DNA of 64,000 nt from Sagittula stellata E-37 (GCF_039724765.1 NZ_CP155729.1:3233501-3297500); one strand, 5' to 3'; positions 1 to 9,235 are shown, counted from the stretch's first letter. The notes: a model not told the origin generated them from the sequence alone. Numbers and translations: made by a program.

Positions 1-140
1 GGTCATCTGAACGCCGCACAGCCGCCGACGGGCCTATCGGTTGGCCTGACGGGATTTACACTACGCAAACCACGATGACCGATAGGTTTTGTCCTGTCCG
101 GGCATGAGAGCTACGCTTGTCCGGCTGAGGAGCGTACACC

Positions 141-506
141 ATGTCCGTCATTGGAACCAACGCCATCGCCATCGCTATCACGGTCGTTGCCACCGGCGCG
201 CTTGTCGTGGGTGCGCAGTTCATACCGCCCCTGACCCAACCCGACGCGGCCACCTTTCCCGAATTCCAGCAGTACAGACCGCTCGATCACGACACCCCCT
301 TCATCGAGGCAAGGGATGCCAAGGGCAAAAGGCGGCTCGTCGATCCCGGTGCCTACTGCCGCGAAACGTTGAGCGGTGTGGACTGCGCCTGCTTCGCGGG
401 AAAGGCGCACCAGGTCCTGGCCAACCGCAACCCGCGTGTCTCGGGCTGGCATTATGCCGACGACTGGGAACTCGCGGTCGGCCAGGCCAGGGACGCCTGT
501 ACCTGA
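141..506 (+). CDS. small N-terminally anchored hypothetical protein
   Basis: I do not recognise this 121-residue protein. Residues 6-28 form one hydrophobic stretch (AIAIAITVVATGALVVGAQF) that could be a membrane anchor or an uncleaved signal. The rest is hydrophilic, with three cysteines in the middle (the YCRETL and DCACF segments) and one near the C-terminus, so it probably faces the periplasm and may hold disulfides. The ATG at 141 follows GAGGAG at a good distance. The gene converges on the metR-like gene, whose stop lies 20 bases away. No function can be given. Confidence 0.6.
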   Translation: MSVIGTNAIAIAITVVATGALVVGAQFIPPLTQPDAATFPEFQQYRPLDHDTPFIEARDAKGKRRLVDPGAYCRETLSGVDCACFAGKAHQVLANRNPRVSGWHYADDWELAVGQARDACT

Positions 507-525
507 CTTTCCGGGGCCTTGAACG

Positions 526-1431
526 CTATGCTTCCTGGAGGCGTCGCGCTTCCCGGCCCGCGAGCGATATCAGTTCCTTCATGAACGGCTTTTCCAGATC
601 CTCGCTGCGCACCGCCGCAAACAGCCGGCGCGTCAGCCCCTTCTCCGTCAGCGGGCGCGTCACGTAGTCGGAGGAGTACTTCACCTCGCGCACCACCCAA
701 TCCGGCAGCACCGAAACACCGCGGTTCGATGCGACCAGCAGCAGGATCACCGCCGTCAGTTCCACCTGCCGAATCGCCGCCGGTTCGACTTTGGCCGGTG
801 TCAGGAGTTGGCTGAAGATGTCCAGCCGCGCCCGGTCGACAGGATAGGTGATCAGCGTCTGGCCCCGGAAGTCCTCCGCCTCCACGTAGGGCTTCACCGC
901 CAAGGGATGCGAGGCCGATGCAACGAAGACCGGCGCATAATCGAACAGCGGCACGAATTCGACACCAGGCAGATCCTCCGGATCGGATGAAATCACCACG
1001 TCCACGTCCTGCTTCATCAGCGCGGGCAAGGCGTCGAAGGCCAGCCCGGGGCGAATGTCCACGTCGACGTCGCCGAACTTCTTGCGAAAGCCTTCGAGCA
1101 CCGGGAACAGCCATTCGAAACAGGCGTGACATTCGATGGCGATGTGCATCCGGCCGGTCTTGCCCGCGCGCAGTCCGGCGAACTCCTCTTGCAGCGCCTC
1201 GACCTGGGGCAGGACCTGTTCGGCCAGCCTGAGCAGCCGCAGCCCCGCCGCCGACAAGCGCATGGGTTTCGACCGGCGCACGAACAGCTCCACCCCTGCC
1301 TGGTCCTCCAGACCCTTGATCTGATGGCTGAGCGCCGACTGGGTGATGTTGAGCTGATCCGCCGCCTTCGCGACGCCGCCCGCCTCGTGGATGGCCCGGA
1401 TCGTCCGGAGGTGGCGAAACTCGATATGCAT
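526..1431 (-). CDS. metR: LysR-family regulator, MetR-like
   Basis: This is a 301-residue LysR-type transcription factor with an N-terminal winged helix-turn-helix (residues about 4-60, with GGVAKAADQLNITQSALSHQ) and a C-terminal effector-binding domain. Divergent pairing with metF, 134 bases away, is the usual context of MetR, which uses homocysteine as co-effector to activate methionine-synthesis genes. The frame stays open upstream to about 1620, but homology starts at MHIEFRHLRTI. The ATG at 1431 has a GAGG ribosome-binding site, so I chose that start. The MetR name rests on family plus neighbour, not on a diagnostic residue. Confidence 0.85.
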   Translation of the reverse strand: MHIEFRHLRTIRAIHEAGGVAKAADQLNITQSALSHQIKGLEDQAGVELFVRRSKPMRLSAAGLRLLRLAEQVLPQVEALQEEFAGLRAGKTGRMHIAIECHACFEWLFPVLEGFRKKFGDVDVDIRPGLAFDALPALMKQDVDVVISSDPEDLPGVEFVPLFDYAPVFVASASHPLAVKPYVEAEDFRGQTLITYPVDRARLDIFSQLLTPAKVEPAAIRQVELTAVILLLVASNRGVSVLPDWVVREVKYSSDYVTRPLTEKGLTRRLFAAVRSEDLEKPFMKELISLAGREARRLQEA

Positions 1432-1437
1432 GTGCGC

Positions 1438-1454
1438 CTCATGTTGTAGATGAG
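1438..1454. promoter_or_regulatory. candidate LysR/MetR operator
   Basis: CTCAT, seven bases, ATGAG forms an interrupted inverted repeat just upstream of the metR start, inside the 133-base metR/metF divergent region. A further ATGAG follows at 1458-1462. LysR-type regulators usually bind T-N11-A boxes with short dyads in such divergent spacers. The assignment is inferred from position and symmetry only. The repeat also overlaps the likely metR ribosome-binding region, which would fit autorepression. Confidence 0.3.
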
Positions 1455-1564
1455 ATTTATGAGTTTGCCTCACCATGGTTCGCATGCCATGTAAAGGGCA
1501 AGACGGAAACACAACGCGATGCGTCGCAAACGACCCGCGCCCGAAATCGAGAGAGACAGTTACC

Positions 1565-2431
1565 ATGACCCGCCCCGACATCAGCCTCGAATTCTTCCCG
1601 CCCAAGAATATCGAAGGCACCTTCCGCCTTTGGGACTCCGTTCAGGTGCTGGCCCCGCTCAAGCCGCGCTTCGTGTCGGTGACCTATGGTGCCGGTGGCA
1701 CCACCCGCGATCTGACCCGCGACGTCGTGGCCACCATCCACAAGCATTCCGGCCTGCGCACCGCGGCGCACCTGACCTGCGTGGACGCCACCAGGGAAGA
1801 GACGCTGCAGGTGGCCCGCGACTTTGCCAAGGTCGGCGTCAGCGACATCGTGGCGCTGCGGGGCGATCCGCCGAAGGGCTCCGCCGGGTTCGAACCGCAC
1901 CCCGAAGGCTTCGCCAACTCCGTCGAACTGATCGAGGCGCTGGCCGACGAGGGCGACTTCACCATCCGTGTCGGTGCCTATCCCGACATCCACCCCGAGG
2001 CCGCGAGCGGCCAGGCAGACATCGACTGGTTGAAGCGCAAGCTGGATGCCGGTGCGTCCGAGGCCCTGACGCAGTTCTTCTTCGAGGCGGACACCTTCTT
2101 CCGCTTCCGCGACGCCTGCGCCAAGGCTGGCATCGACAAGTACGTCACCCCGGGCATCCTGCCGATCGAGAACTGGAAGGGAGCCCGCCGCTTCGCCGAA
2201 GCCTGTGGCACCAAGATCCCCGCCTGGGTCATCGACGCCTTCGAGAAGGCCGAGCGTGACAACCGCACCGATCTTCTGGCCACCGCCATTTGCACCGAAC
2301 TGTGCGACGACCTGATCCGTGGCGGCGTGGACAAGCTGCACTTCTACACGCTGAACCGCCCGGAACTGACCCGCGACGTCTGCTTCGCCCTCGGCGTGAC
2401 GCCTGAGATCAAGCTCGAAGAAGTCGCCTGA
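1565..2431 (+). CDS. metF: methylenetetrahydrofolate reductase
   Basis: MetF reduces 5,10-methylene-THF to 5-methyl-THF with an FAD cofactor, supplying the methyl group for methionine synthesis. The 288-residue product begins MTRPDISLEFFPPKN, the conserved N-terminal strand of the TIM barrel. It also has SVTYGAGG, the TCVDATREE segment, DIVALRGDPP and the QFFFEAD motif typical of the family. Length matches bacterial MetF (about 280-300). The frame is open further upstream, but the family start is the ATG at 1565. A strong terminator follows. Transcription is probably controlled by the divergent MetR-like regulator. Confidence 0.95.
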   Translation: MTRPDISLEFFPPKNIEGTFRLWDSVQVLAPLKPRFVSVTYGAGGTTRDLTRDVVATIHKHSGLRTAAHLTCVDATREETLQVARDFAKVGVSDIVALRGDPPKGSAGFEPHPEGFANSVELIEALADEGDFTIRVGAYPDIHPEAASGQADIDWLKRKLDAGASEALTQFFFEADTFFRFRDACAKAGIDKYVTPGILPIENWKGARRFAEACGTKIPAWVIDAFEKAERDNRTDLLATAICTELCDDLIRGGVDKLHFYTLNRPELTRDVCFALGVTPEIKLEEVA

Positions 2432-2460
2432 TCCCAAACGCACATTGCCAAGATCGAAAC

Positions 2461-2493
2461 AGCCCGGTCGGCCACGCGCCAGCCGGGCTTTTT
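2461..2493 (+). terminator. rho-independent terminator after metF
   Basis: AGCCCGG pairs with CCGGGCT, and an inner GGC pairs with GCC around a CACGC loop. A run of five T follows the stem base. It ends the metF transcript, 29 bases after the stop, and lies just before the stop of the convergent FMN reductase gene. Confidence 0.85.
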
Positions 2494-2506
2494 GCTGCCC
2501 GCAGGG

Positions 2507-3061
2507 TCAGCTCTTGTGGATCTCCACCAGCTTGGCAAAGGCCGACATGAAACCCGCCAGGAAATCCCGGCTGCTGTCCACAACGCCATCTTCGGTCACG
2601 ACGTCCTGCACCTTGCCGATGTAGGCCTCGGGCTGCTGCAGCGTCGGCATGTCGAGGAAAACGAGGCTTTGGCGCAGGTGATGGTTGGCACCGAAGCCGC
2701 CGGTGGCTCCCATGGAGGCGGTCACGATCCCCGCCGGCTTGCCACTCCACACGCTTGCACCGTAGGGGCGCGAGCCCACGTCGATCGCGTTCTTCAGCAC
2801 GGCTGGAACCGTCCGGTTGTATTCCGGTGTCGCGAACAGCACGCCGTCGACACCCTTCATTTCGTCGCGAAAACGCGTCCACGCGGTCGGCGGTGTGTCT
2901 GTTTCGAGGTCCTGATTGTAGAACGGCAGGTCGCCGATCTCGATGAACCTGAACGACAGCGTCTTGGGGGCAAGCGCCGCCATGGCTTCGATCAGCTTGC
3001 GGTTCCATGACTCGTTGCGCAGGCTGCCGACGATGATGGCAATCTCGTAGGTCTCTGACAT
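2507..3061 (-). CDS. NAD(P)H-dependent FMN reductase (flavodoxin-like)
   Basis: This 184-residue protein belongs to the NADPH-dependent FMN reductase family (ChrR/YieF/azoreductase type), soluble flavoproteins that reduce quinones, chromate or azo compounds with NAD(P)H. The FMN phosphate loop is GSLRNESWNRKL near the N-terminus, and the family segment FATPEYNRTVPAVLKNAID is present, followed by KPAGIVTASMGATGG. The ATG at 3061 begins MSETYEIAIIVGS. An extension to 3088 is open but carries no homology. It is monocistronic as far as can be seen. The physiological substrate cannot be told from sequence. Confidence 0.88.
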   Translation of the reverse strand: MSETYEIAIIVGSLRNESWNRKLIEAMAALAPKTLSFRFIEIGDLPFYNQDLETDTPPTAWTRFRDEMKGVDGVLFATPEYNRTVPAVLKNAIDVGSRPYGASVWSGKPAGIVTASMGATGGFGANHHLRQSLVFLDMPTLQQPEAYIGKVQDVVTEDGVVDSSRDFLAGFMSAFAKLVEIHKS

Positions 3062-3274
3062 GTCTGTCTCCTTGCTTTGCCACCCCAATCGGATGGTTCC
3101 ATGGCAAAGGTACGAATCTGGCCGAGAATGTCGCTACGGCAATTGCGAACAGTATCGGTGCGGGAGGGCCGGGAACCGCGCGCGTTTGCCCGCGGGTGGC
3201 ACGGAAAGGTCCGGGGGCGGTTTTGATCCATCGGTCGCGCCGCACAGATGGCCCCTTCCCGCGCCACGCCCCTT

Positions 3275-4186
3275 TTATCTGGGCGCGCGCTTCACGAGGC
3301 CCAGCTTTTCGCGCACCTCGGTCGGGCCGATCACCCGTGCGCCCATACCCTCGATGATGCCGACGGCCTTCGCCACCAGTTGAGCGTTGGTGGCCAGCAC
3401 GCCCTTCTCCAGCCAGAGGTTGTCTTCCAGTCCGACGCGGACGTTGCCCCCCGCCAGCACGGACGCCGCGACATAAGCCATCTGGTTCCGCCCCAGACCG
3501 AAGGCACTGAAGGTCCAGTCTTCCGGCACGTTGTTCACCATCGCCATGAAGGTGTTCAGGTCATCAGGCGCCCCCCATGGCACGCCCATGCACAGCTGCA
3601 CCAGCGCCGGGCTATCGAGAACGCCTTCCTTGACCAGTTGCTTCGCGAACCACAAATGTCCGGTGTCGAAGGCTTCGATCTCCGGCTTCACGCCCAGTTC
3701 GGTCATCATGCCGCCCATCGCGCGCAACATCCCCGGCGTGTTGGTCATGACATAATCGGCTTCGGCGAAGTTCATCGTGCCGCAATCCAGCGTGCAGATC
3801 TCCGGCAGGCAAGCCGCCACGTGGGCGACACGCTCTTCGGCGCCGATCATGTCGGTGCCCTTGTCCATGAGCGGCAAGGGCGACGAGGTCGGACCGAAGA
3901 CCATGTCTCCTCCCATGCCCGCCGTCAGGTTGAGCACCACATCGACCTCGGCGTCGCGAATGCGGTCGGTCACCTCGCGGTACAGGTCCAGCCTGCGCGA
4001 CGGCGCGCCGCTGTCGGGGTCGCGCACGTGGCAATGCACCACCGCCGCACCCGCCTTGGCCGCGGCAATTGCGCTTTCGGCAATGTCCTTCGGAGCGCGC
4101 GGCACATGCGGGCTGCGCTCCTGCGTGCCACCCGACCCGGTCACGGCGCAGGTCACGAAGACCTCTTTGTTCATCTCCAATGGCAT
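3275..4186 (-). CDS. beta-keto acid cleavage enzyme (BKACE, DUF849)
   Basis: The 303-residue product belongs to the BKACE family. These Zn-dependent TIM-barrel enzymes condense a beta-keto acid with acetyl-CoA, giving acetoacetate and a new CoA ester. The zinc-binding HCHVRDPDSG (H51 and H53) is intact, as are LNLTAGMGG and the EAFDTGHLW segment. With an acyl-CoA ligase and an acyl-CoA dehydrogenase upstream, the best guess is the dehydrocarnitine-cleaving type of carnitine breakdown. The 3-keto-5-aminohexanoate type is an alternative. The ATG at 4186 is preceded by GAAGGA lying inside the last codons of the decayed ligase gene, so the two were translationally coupled. Unlike its two upstream neighbours, this gene is undamaged. 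Confidence 0.88.
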   Translation of the reverse strand: MPLEMNKEVFVTCAVTGSGGTQERSPHVPRAPKDIAESAIAAAKAGAAVVHCHVRDPDSGAPSRRLDLYREVTDRIRDAEVDVVLNLTAGMGGDMVFGPTSSPLPLMDKGTDMIGAEERVAHVAACLPEICTLDCGTMNFAEADYVMTNTPGMLRAMGGMMTELGVKPEIEAFDTGHLWFAKQLVKEGVLDSPALVQLCMGVPWGAPDDLNTFMAMVNNVPEDWTFSAFGLGRNQMAYVAASVLAGGNVRVGLEDNLWLEKGVLATNAQLVAKAVGIIEGMGARVIGPTEVREKLGLVKRAPR

Positions 4187-4188
4187 CG

Positions 4189-6022
4189 TCAAAGTCCTTC
4201 CCTGTCGTTCAGCCGGATCAGCGCATCCACCGCCACGGCGTCTTTTCCCTGCACATCAGCGGGTTGATCTCGACGTCCGCGATCTCTGAGGCATGTAGGG
4301 CGACGAAGGTCTGCACCGCGTCCACCGTCTGCCAGATCGCGCCCGCATCTGCCCCCGGCGCACCGCGCCACCCTGCCAGCACAGGCGCCAGACGCAAGCG
4401 TGTCAATGCGTCCCGCACCTCGGTCTCGATCACCGGCAGCAGCATGGAAACGGTATCCTGCCAGACCTCGGTCAGAACGCCCCCTGCCCCCAGCGAAAGC
4501 ACGAATCCATGCGCCGGGTCGCGCACCACGCCCAGCAGAAGCTCGGCCACCGCGCCTTCGATCATCTCCTCGACCAGCACGTCGGGCGTGCCCATGGCCT
4601 TGGCCGCAGCTTCCGCTGCCTCTGCCGTGCAAAGGTTCAGGGCAACACCCCCGGCCTCCGTCGTGTGCGCCGGCCCGACCGCCTCCACCACCACAGGCAG
4701 GCCAATCCGGGCCACAGTCTGCGGCGCTTCGGCAACCGGCACCTGCCGCCGGGCGGGAACGCGCACGCCCGCGCGCCAAAGCCGCCTTGGCCGTGTCTTC
4801 GTCAAGGACCGCCCGCCCCGCTTCAGCAAACGGGCCCCAATCACGGCCCCCCTTGCAGCATCGCCAGGCAACAGGACCGGCGCGGCCTCCGCTCCCTGAC
4901 CGAAAAAGGCCGCCGCCGCCACGGCATCAAGCGCCGCCGGCAGGTCGCAAAGCATCGGGATGCCGCGTGCACGGCAGGCGTCCGCCACCGCTTCGGGCAG
5001 CGTCTCCACCAGAGTCGCCAGCACGGCCACCGGTTTTCCCGATCGTTCCTGGGCCTCAGCCACCGCGTCGAGAACCGGCATCCAGTCGTCCATCGAACAG
5101 CGGTCCGCACGGGGAAAATCCAGCACCACCAGCCCGAGCGCCACGTCGCCCACCATCATCGCCGCGAAAGTCGCGGCCATGGCGAGAACATCTCCCCAGA
5201 TATAGGTTTTGCAATCCAATGGGTTAGCCAGGGAGACCTTCGGCCCCAGCGCGGCGCGCAACGCGGCTGTCTGTGCGGCGTCGAGCGGCGTCGAGCGGCG
5301 GTAAGGACACGTCCCGGCGCAACGCGCTGTCGGCCATCAGGCTCGCCTCACCCCCGGAGCAGGACATCGACGCAATCCGGGCCGAGGCCAACCGCCCCAC
5401 GCCGTCGAGGGTCTTCAGCGTTTCCAGGAAGGCACTCAGCGTCTCCACCTGGGCGATTTCGAGCCGCCGCAAGAGCGCCCGCGCGCCCACATCCGATCCG
5501 GTGAGCGAAGCCGTATGCGACACCGCAGCCCGCGCCGACTGTTCCGACGCGCCCAACTTCACGGCCACGATCCGCATGCCGAGCGCGCGTGCACGGGCGG
5601 GCAGCCGCGCCATCCAGCGCGTTGACGAACCCGTAGCAGTTGGGCCCGAGGAACGGCATCCCGTCGGCCGCTGCGCGCAGCGCCTCCTGCAAATCACCGC
5701 CGTCCGCCAGTTCCGCCCGTGCCTCGCTGAAACCGGCGGCAAAGCAGACTGCTCGGCCCGCCCCGGTGGCACGCAGGACCCGAAGCACCTCCACCGTCGC
5801 CGTCCGATTGATCCCGATGAAGCAGGCGTCGGGCGGCTCCAGCAAGGTTTCAACTGATGGATAGGTCGCGACGCCGCCGATGTCCGCCCGTGATGGATGA
5901 ACTGGCCAGACAGGCCCACCAAAGCCGATCTTTGTGCATTCTCGGACGACATTCGTGCACCAGACGCCGCCGCCGATCACCGCGATGCTGCGGGGTCTGA
6001 GCAACCGGTCGAGTCCGCTCAT
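4189..6022 (-). pseudogene. NDP-forming acyl-CoA synthetase, frameshifted and internally deleted
   Basis: This is the remnant of an ADP/NDP-forming acetate-CoA ligase-family protein with a CoA-binding domain, a ligase domain and an ATP-grasp domain. Translation starts at 6022 (MSGLDRLLRPRSIAVIGGG). After GPNCYGFVNALDGAA the text jumps, near 5600-5615, straight to ARALGMRIVAVKL in another frame, so roughly 65-70 residues of the family are missing. A second shift lies at the 10-bp duplication at 5281-5300. Two compensating shifts around 4780-4850 scramble the segment that should read GPFAEAGRAVLDEDTAKAAL. A fifth, near 4240, cuts the last residues. The reading frame from 5261 to 4218 is open but cannot make a full enzyme. 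The likely former role was CoA activation in carnitine or gamma-butyrobetaine use. Confidence 0.85.
5275..5300. repeat. 10-bp slipped-strand duplication inside the ligase pseudogene
   Basis: The unit GCGGCGTCGA occurs 2.6 times in a row (5275-5300). Removing one 10-base copy restores the minus-strand reading LPPLDAAQTAALRAALG, which matches the family. The extra copy therefore explains this frameshift. It looks like replication slippage on a short GC-rich repeat. Confidence 0.85.
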
Positions 6023-6083
6023 GCCATCCCCACCGGCGCAACGGTTCGTAGGGCGGGGCTTTGCGCCGCGTTGTCGACGGTCA

Positions 6084-7063
6084 TCACGCGCCCAATGGCC
6101 GGAAAATCTCCCGGCTGATTATGTGCCGCTGAATTTCCGAAGTTCCATCCCAGATCCGCTCTACCCGCGCGTCGCGCCAGAACCGCTTGATCGGGAAATC
6201 GTCCATCAAACCCTTGCCGCCAAAGATCTGCAGGGTCGTGTCTTTTACCCTCGCCAGCATCTCCGACGCGTGCACCTTTGCCGAGGCAATCTCGCGGTTC
6301 AAGGGCAGTCCCGTGTCCAGCCGCCACGCCCCCATCAGCGTCAGCAGGTCCGATGCGTCGATTTCCGTTGCCATGTCCGCCACCTGGAAGGACACGCCCT
6401 GGAACCCGGCGATGGGCTGGCCGAACTGTTTGCGCTGCGCGGCGTATGCCACAGCCATTTCGAAACATCGCCGCGCCCGACCGACGCAGAAGGCCGCGAC
6501 TGTTAGGCGCGTTGCATAAAGCCAATCGTTCATCACCGCGAACCCGCCGTCGACCTCGCCCAGCACCTGGCCGGCCGGCAGGCGGCAGTCGGAGAATTCC
6601 AGCACGCAGTTCTTGTAGCCAGGGTGCGACACCGAACGGGAACCATCGCGCACAGTGAACCCGGGATGCCTGCGGTCGACAAGGAAACAGGTGATCCGCT
6701 TCTTCGGCCCCTTGGGCGTCTCATCCACGCCGGTCGCTACAAAAACGATAAAGAAATCGGCGTGATCCGCGCCAGAGATGACGTACTTCGTGCCATTGAC
6801 AACCCAGTCGCCCCGTCACGTACCGCGGTGCAGCGCATGCCCCGCACGTCCGACCCGGCCTCTGGAAAATTGCAGGCGTAAAAGCCCAGATCAATCACCT
6901 TGCGCCTCAGCTTTTCACCGAGACCCGGCGGCACCTCGCCAGTCCGTTCGACCTCTGCCTCATGGGGATAGATCTCTTTCTCCACGAAAGCCCGCACCGT
7001 GGAGACGATCATATCCTGCTCGTCACTCGGTCCGAAATCAATGAAGTCCCCTTTCCTGTCCAT
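6084..7063 (-). pseudogene. acyl-CoA dehydrogenase, internally deleted and frameshifted
   Basis: The N-terminus (MDRKGDFIDFGPSDEQDMIV, ATG at 7063) and the C-terminal flavin domain (ending EIQRHIISREIFRPLGA) are those of a normal acyl-CoA dehydrogenase of about 390-400 residues. The locus is only about 980 bp. After YACNFPE the text jumps to AGSDVRGM, so about 66 residues of the N-terminal/middle domain are gone. At about 6820 the run GACGGGGCGAC has a net +2/-1 shift, since the expected reading is DGDWVVNGTK. The rest then reads in another frame from the DETPKGPKKR segment. Homologues next to BKACE genes probably act on gamma-butyrobetainyl-CoA or crotonobetainyl-CoA; that is inference. The product is non-functional. 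Confidence 0.85.
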
Positions 7064-7167
7064 GAAAGCCGTGCCTCCCTCGGCACTGGAACACAAAACG
7101 CCGGATTTCCTGCCAGAAACGACATTCGTCACGCCCGCTCTTGCGCAGGCGACCGTCTGGGAGTGAA

Positions 7168-7179
7168 ATGGTATACCAA
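7168..7179. promoter_or_regulatory. GntR (UxuR/ExuR-type) operator, transketolase/ACAD divergent region
   Basis: ATGGTATACCAA, with the perfect core TGGTATACCA, lies between the acyl-CoA dehydrogenase pseudogene and the transketolase operon, 22 bases before the ATG at 7201. The same core recurs in four other divergent regions of this window. It matches the established operator type of FadR-class GntR regulators such as ExuR and UxuR. Confidence 0.7.
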
Positions 7180-7200
7180 AAGACGGACAAGGGAGGAGAC

Positions 7201-8049
7201 ATGTCCAGCGACACTCACGCAGGCTCCAACGTGAGCCTGGCGCGCCGCGCATGGGCGATCCGTCGCCACGCGCTGCGCATGGCCGAAGTGCAGGGACAGG
7301 GTTACATCGGGCAGGCGCTCGGCGTGGCGGACGTGTTGGCCACCAGCTATTTCCACGCTCTGACCTACGATCCAAAAGACCCCCATTGGGAAGGGCGCGA
7401 CCGTTTCTACCTGTCCATCGGCCACTATGCCATCGCGCTCTACGCGGCCCTGATCGAAGCGGGCATCCTTCCGGAGAACGAGATCGGCACCTACGGCATG
7501 GACGGTTCGCGCATGCCGATGTCGGGCATGGCTGCCTACACGCCGGGAATGGAGATCACGGGCGGCAGCCTCGGCCACGGTCTGGGCATCGCGGTGGGCG
7601 CCGCGTTCGGACTGAAGCGCAAGAAAAGCGCAGCCTTCGTCTACAACATGATGTCGGACGGGGAACTGGGCGAAGGGTCGACCTGGGAGGCGGTGATGGC
7701 CGCCAGCAGCCACCAGCTCGACAACCTGATCTGCATCGTCGACTTCAACGACCAGCAGGCCGATGGACCGACCACCGCCGCATTGGCCAAAGGAGACGAG
7801 GCACCGAAATGGGCGGCCTTCGGCTGGCACGCGCAGGAGGTGGACGGCAACGATCTGGACGCGCTCGTACAAGCCTTCGACACGGCCCGCGACCTTCCCG
7901 ATCCCCGGCCCCGCGTGATCGTCTGCAAGACCCAGATGTGCAAGGGCGTGCCCTTCCTCGAAGAGCGCGAGATCACCCATTTCGTTCGCATCGAGCCGTC
8001 CGAATGGTCCCGCGCCATCGCCCATCTCGACGAGCAGATGCCTGCCTGA
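7201..8049 (+). CDS. transketolase, N-terminal (thiamine-diphosphate) subunit
   Basis: This is the first half of a split transketolase, 282 residues, holding the ThDP pyrophosphate-binding domain. The cofactor motif runs from SDGELGEG (residues 152-159) to DFND (181-184), and the substrate-channel histidine segments GHYAIALYA and GGSLGHGLG are present. The partner at 8102 supplies the pyrimidine-binding half. Such pairs transfer two-carbon units between sugar phosphates; in sugar-catabolic islands they can be dedicated, for example to apulose-phosphate. The start at 7201 follows GGGAGGAGAC. The operator at 7168 suggests GntR control together with the rest of the island. Confidence 0.9.
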   Translation: MSSDTHAGSNVSLARRAWAIRRHALRMAEVQGQGYIGQALGVADVLATSYFHALTYDPKDPHWEGRDRFYLSIGHYAIALYAALIEAGILPENEIGTYGMDGSRMPMSGMAAYTPGMEITGGSLGHGLGIAVGAAFGLKRKKSAAFVYNMMSDGELGEGSTWEAVMAASSHQLDNLICIVDFNDQQADGPTTAALAKGDEAPKWAAFGWHAQEVDGNDLDALVQAFDTARDLPDPRPRVIVCKTQMCKGVPFLEEREITHFVRIEPSEWSRAIAHLDEQMPA

Positions 8050-8101
8050 CCCATGACTGCGGGCCGGTTTCATCCCGGCCCCCGTGCCCCGGAGAGACTC
8101 A

Positions 8102-9157
8102 ATGACCGAAGCCCCGACCGGCCCATTCAGCCGACGCAAGTCCAAGCATCAGCCACGTACGGCACCCGTCTCGGAGACCGGCGAACGGCTGACGACCTCC
8201 GCGATGATTGCCTCCCTCGATGCAGAGGGCCGCGAGACTGTCACCGCCCCTTTCGGCAAGGCACTCTGCGACATGGCGAAGACCCGGGACGACATCGTCG
8301 GCCTCACCGCCGACCTGTCGAAGTACACCGACTTGCACGTCTTTGCCAAAGCCTACCCCGACCGGTTCTACCAGATGGGCATGGCCGAGCAGGTGATGAT
8401 CTCGGCCGCCGCCGGGTTGGCGCGCGAAGGGTTCACCCCCTTCGCCACCACCTACGCGGTCTTCGCCTCCCGCAGGGCCTACGACTTCATCGTCATGGCC
8501 ATCGCCGAGGAGAACCTGCCGGTCAAGATCGTCTGCGCCCTGCCCGGCCTGACCACCGGCTACGGCCCCAGCCACCAGGCGACGGAGGATCTGGCGATTT
8601 TCCGCGGCATGCCCAATCTGACCATCGTCGATCCGTGCGACGCGACAGAGATCACCCAAGCCACACATGCCATCGCCGATCATCCGGGTCCGGTCTACAT
8701 GCGCCTGCTGCGCGGCGAGGTGCCGGATGTACTGGGCGAATACGGCTACCGTTTCGAACTGGGCAAGGCCAAGCTGATCCACAGCGGTCGCGACGTGCTG
8801 TTCATCTCGACCGGGTTCATGACCATGCGTGCCCTCGATGCCGCGAAGGCACTGAAGGCGGACGACACCGACTGCGCAGTCCTGCACGTCCCCACCATCA
8901 AGCCGCTCGACGTCGAGACAATCAAGACGGAGGCGGCAAAGACCGGGCGGCTCGTGGTGACGCTGGAGAACCACACCATCGTCGGCGGGCTCGGGGAAGC
9001 CGTGGCCGCGACGCTGATGAGGGCTGGCATCCATCCGGCCTTCGACAGTATCGCCCTGCCGGACGAGTTCCTCGACGCGGGTGCCCTGCCTACCCTGCAC
9101 GACCAGTACGGCCTGTCCGTCCGGGCCATCACGCAACGGGTCCGGGCGCGTCTGTGA
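8102..9157 (+). CDS. transketolase, C-terminal subunit
   Basis: The 351-residue partner of the preceding gene carries the pyrimidine-binding domain (FYQMGMAEQVMISAAAGLA holds the family glutamate that activates ThDP) and the C-terminal transketolase domain. It begins MTEAPTGPFSRRKSK, an arginine/lysine-rich leader before the conserved fold, from the ATG at 8102 with GGAGAG upstream. The two genes are 52 bases apart and surely co-transcribed. Neither half would be active alone. Confidence 0.9.
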   Translation: MTEAPTGPFSRRKSKHQPRTAPVSETGERLTTSAMIASLDAEGRETVTAPFGKALCDMAKTRDDIVGLTADLSKYTDLHVFAKAYPDRFYQMGMAEQVMISAAAGLAREGFTPFATTYAVFASRRAYDFIVMAIAEENLPVKIVCALPGLTTGYGPSHQATEDLAIFRGMPNLTIVDPCDATEITQATHAIADHPGPVYMRLLRGEVPDVLGEYGYRFELGKAKLIHSGRDVLFISTGFMTMRALDAAKALKADDTDCAVLHVPTIKPLDVETIKTEAAKTGRLVVTLENHTIVGGLGEAVAATLMRAGIHPAFDSIALPDEFLDAGALPTLHDQYGLSVRAITQRVRARL

Positions 9158-9235
9158 TGCCCTTCCACAACCTCTTCCGGCGAACTGGCGCGCCGCACCG
9201 GGCCGCCGCGCTCCTCCAGACATGGGAATTCCACG

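Noticed and set aside
4218..5261. The 347-codon minus-strand frame as a complete intact ligase subunit
   Set aside because: The reading is scrambled at 4780-4850 and near 4240, and its N-terminal half is in other frames with a deletion, so it is part of a pseudogene and not a separate beta subunit.
6737..7375. An independent 212-codon minus-strand protein upstream of the ACAD fragment
   Set aside because: It is the N-terminal piece of the frameshifted acyl-CoA dehydrogenase plus an upstream shadow extension through the promoter region.
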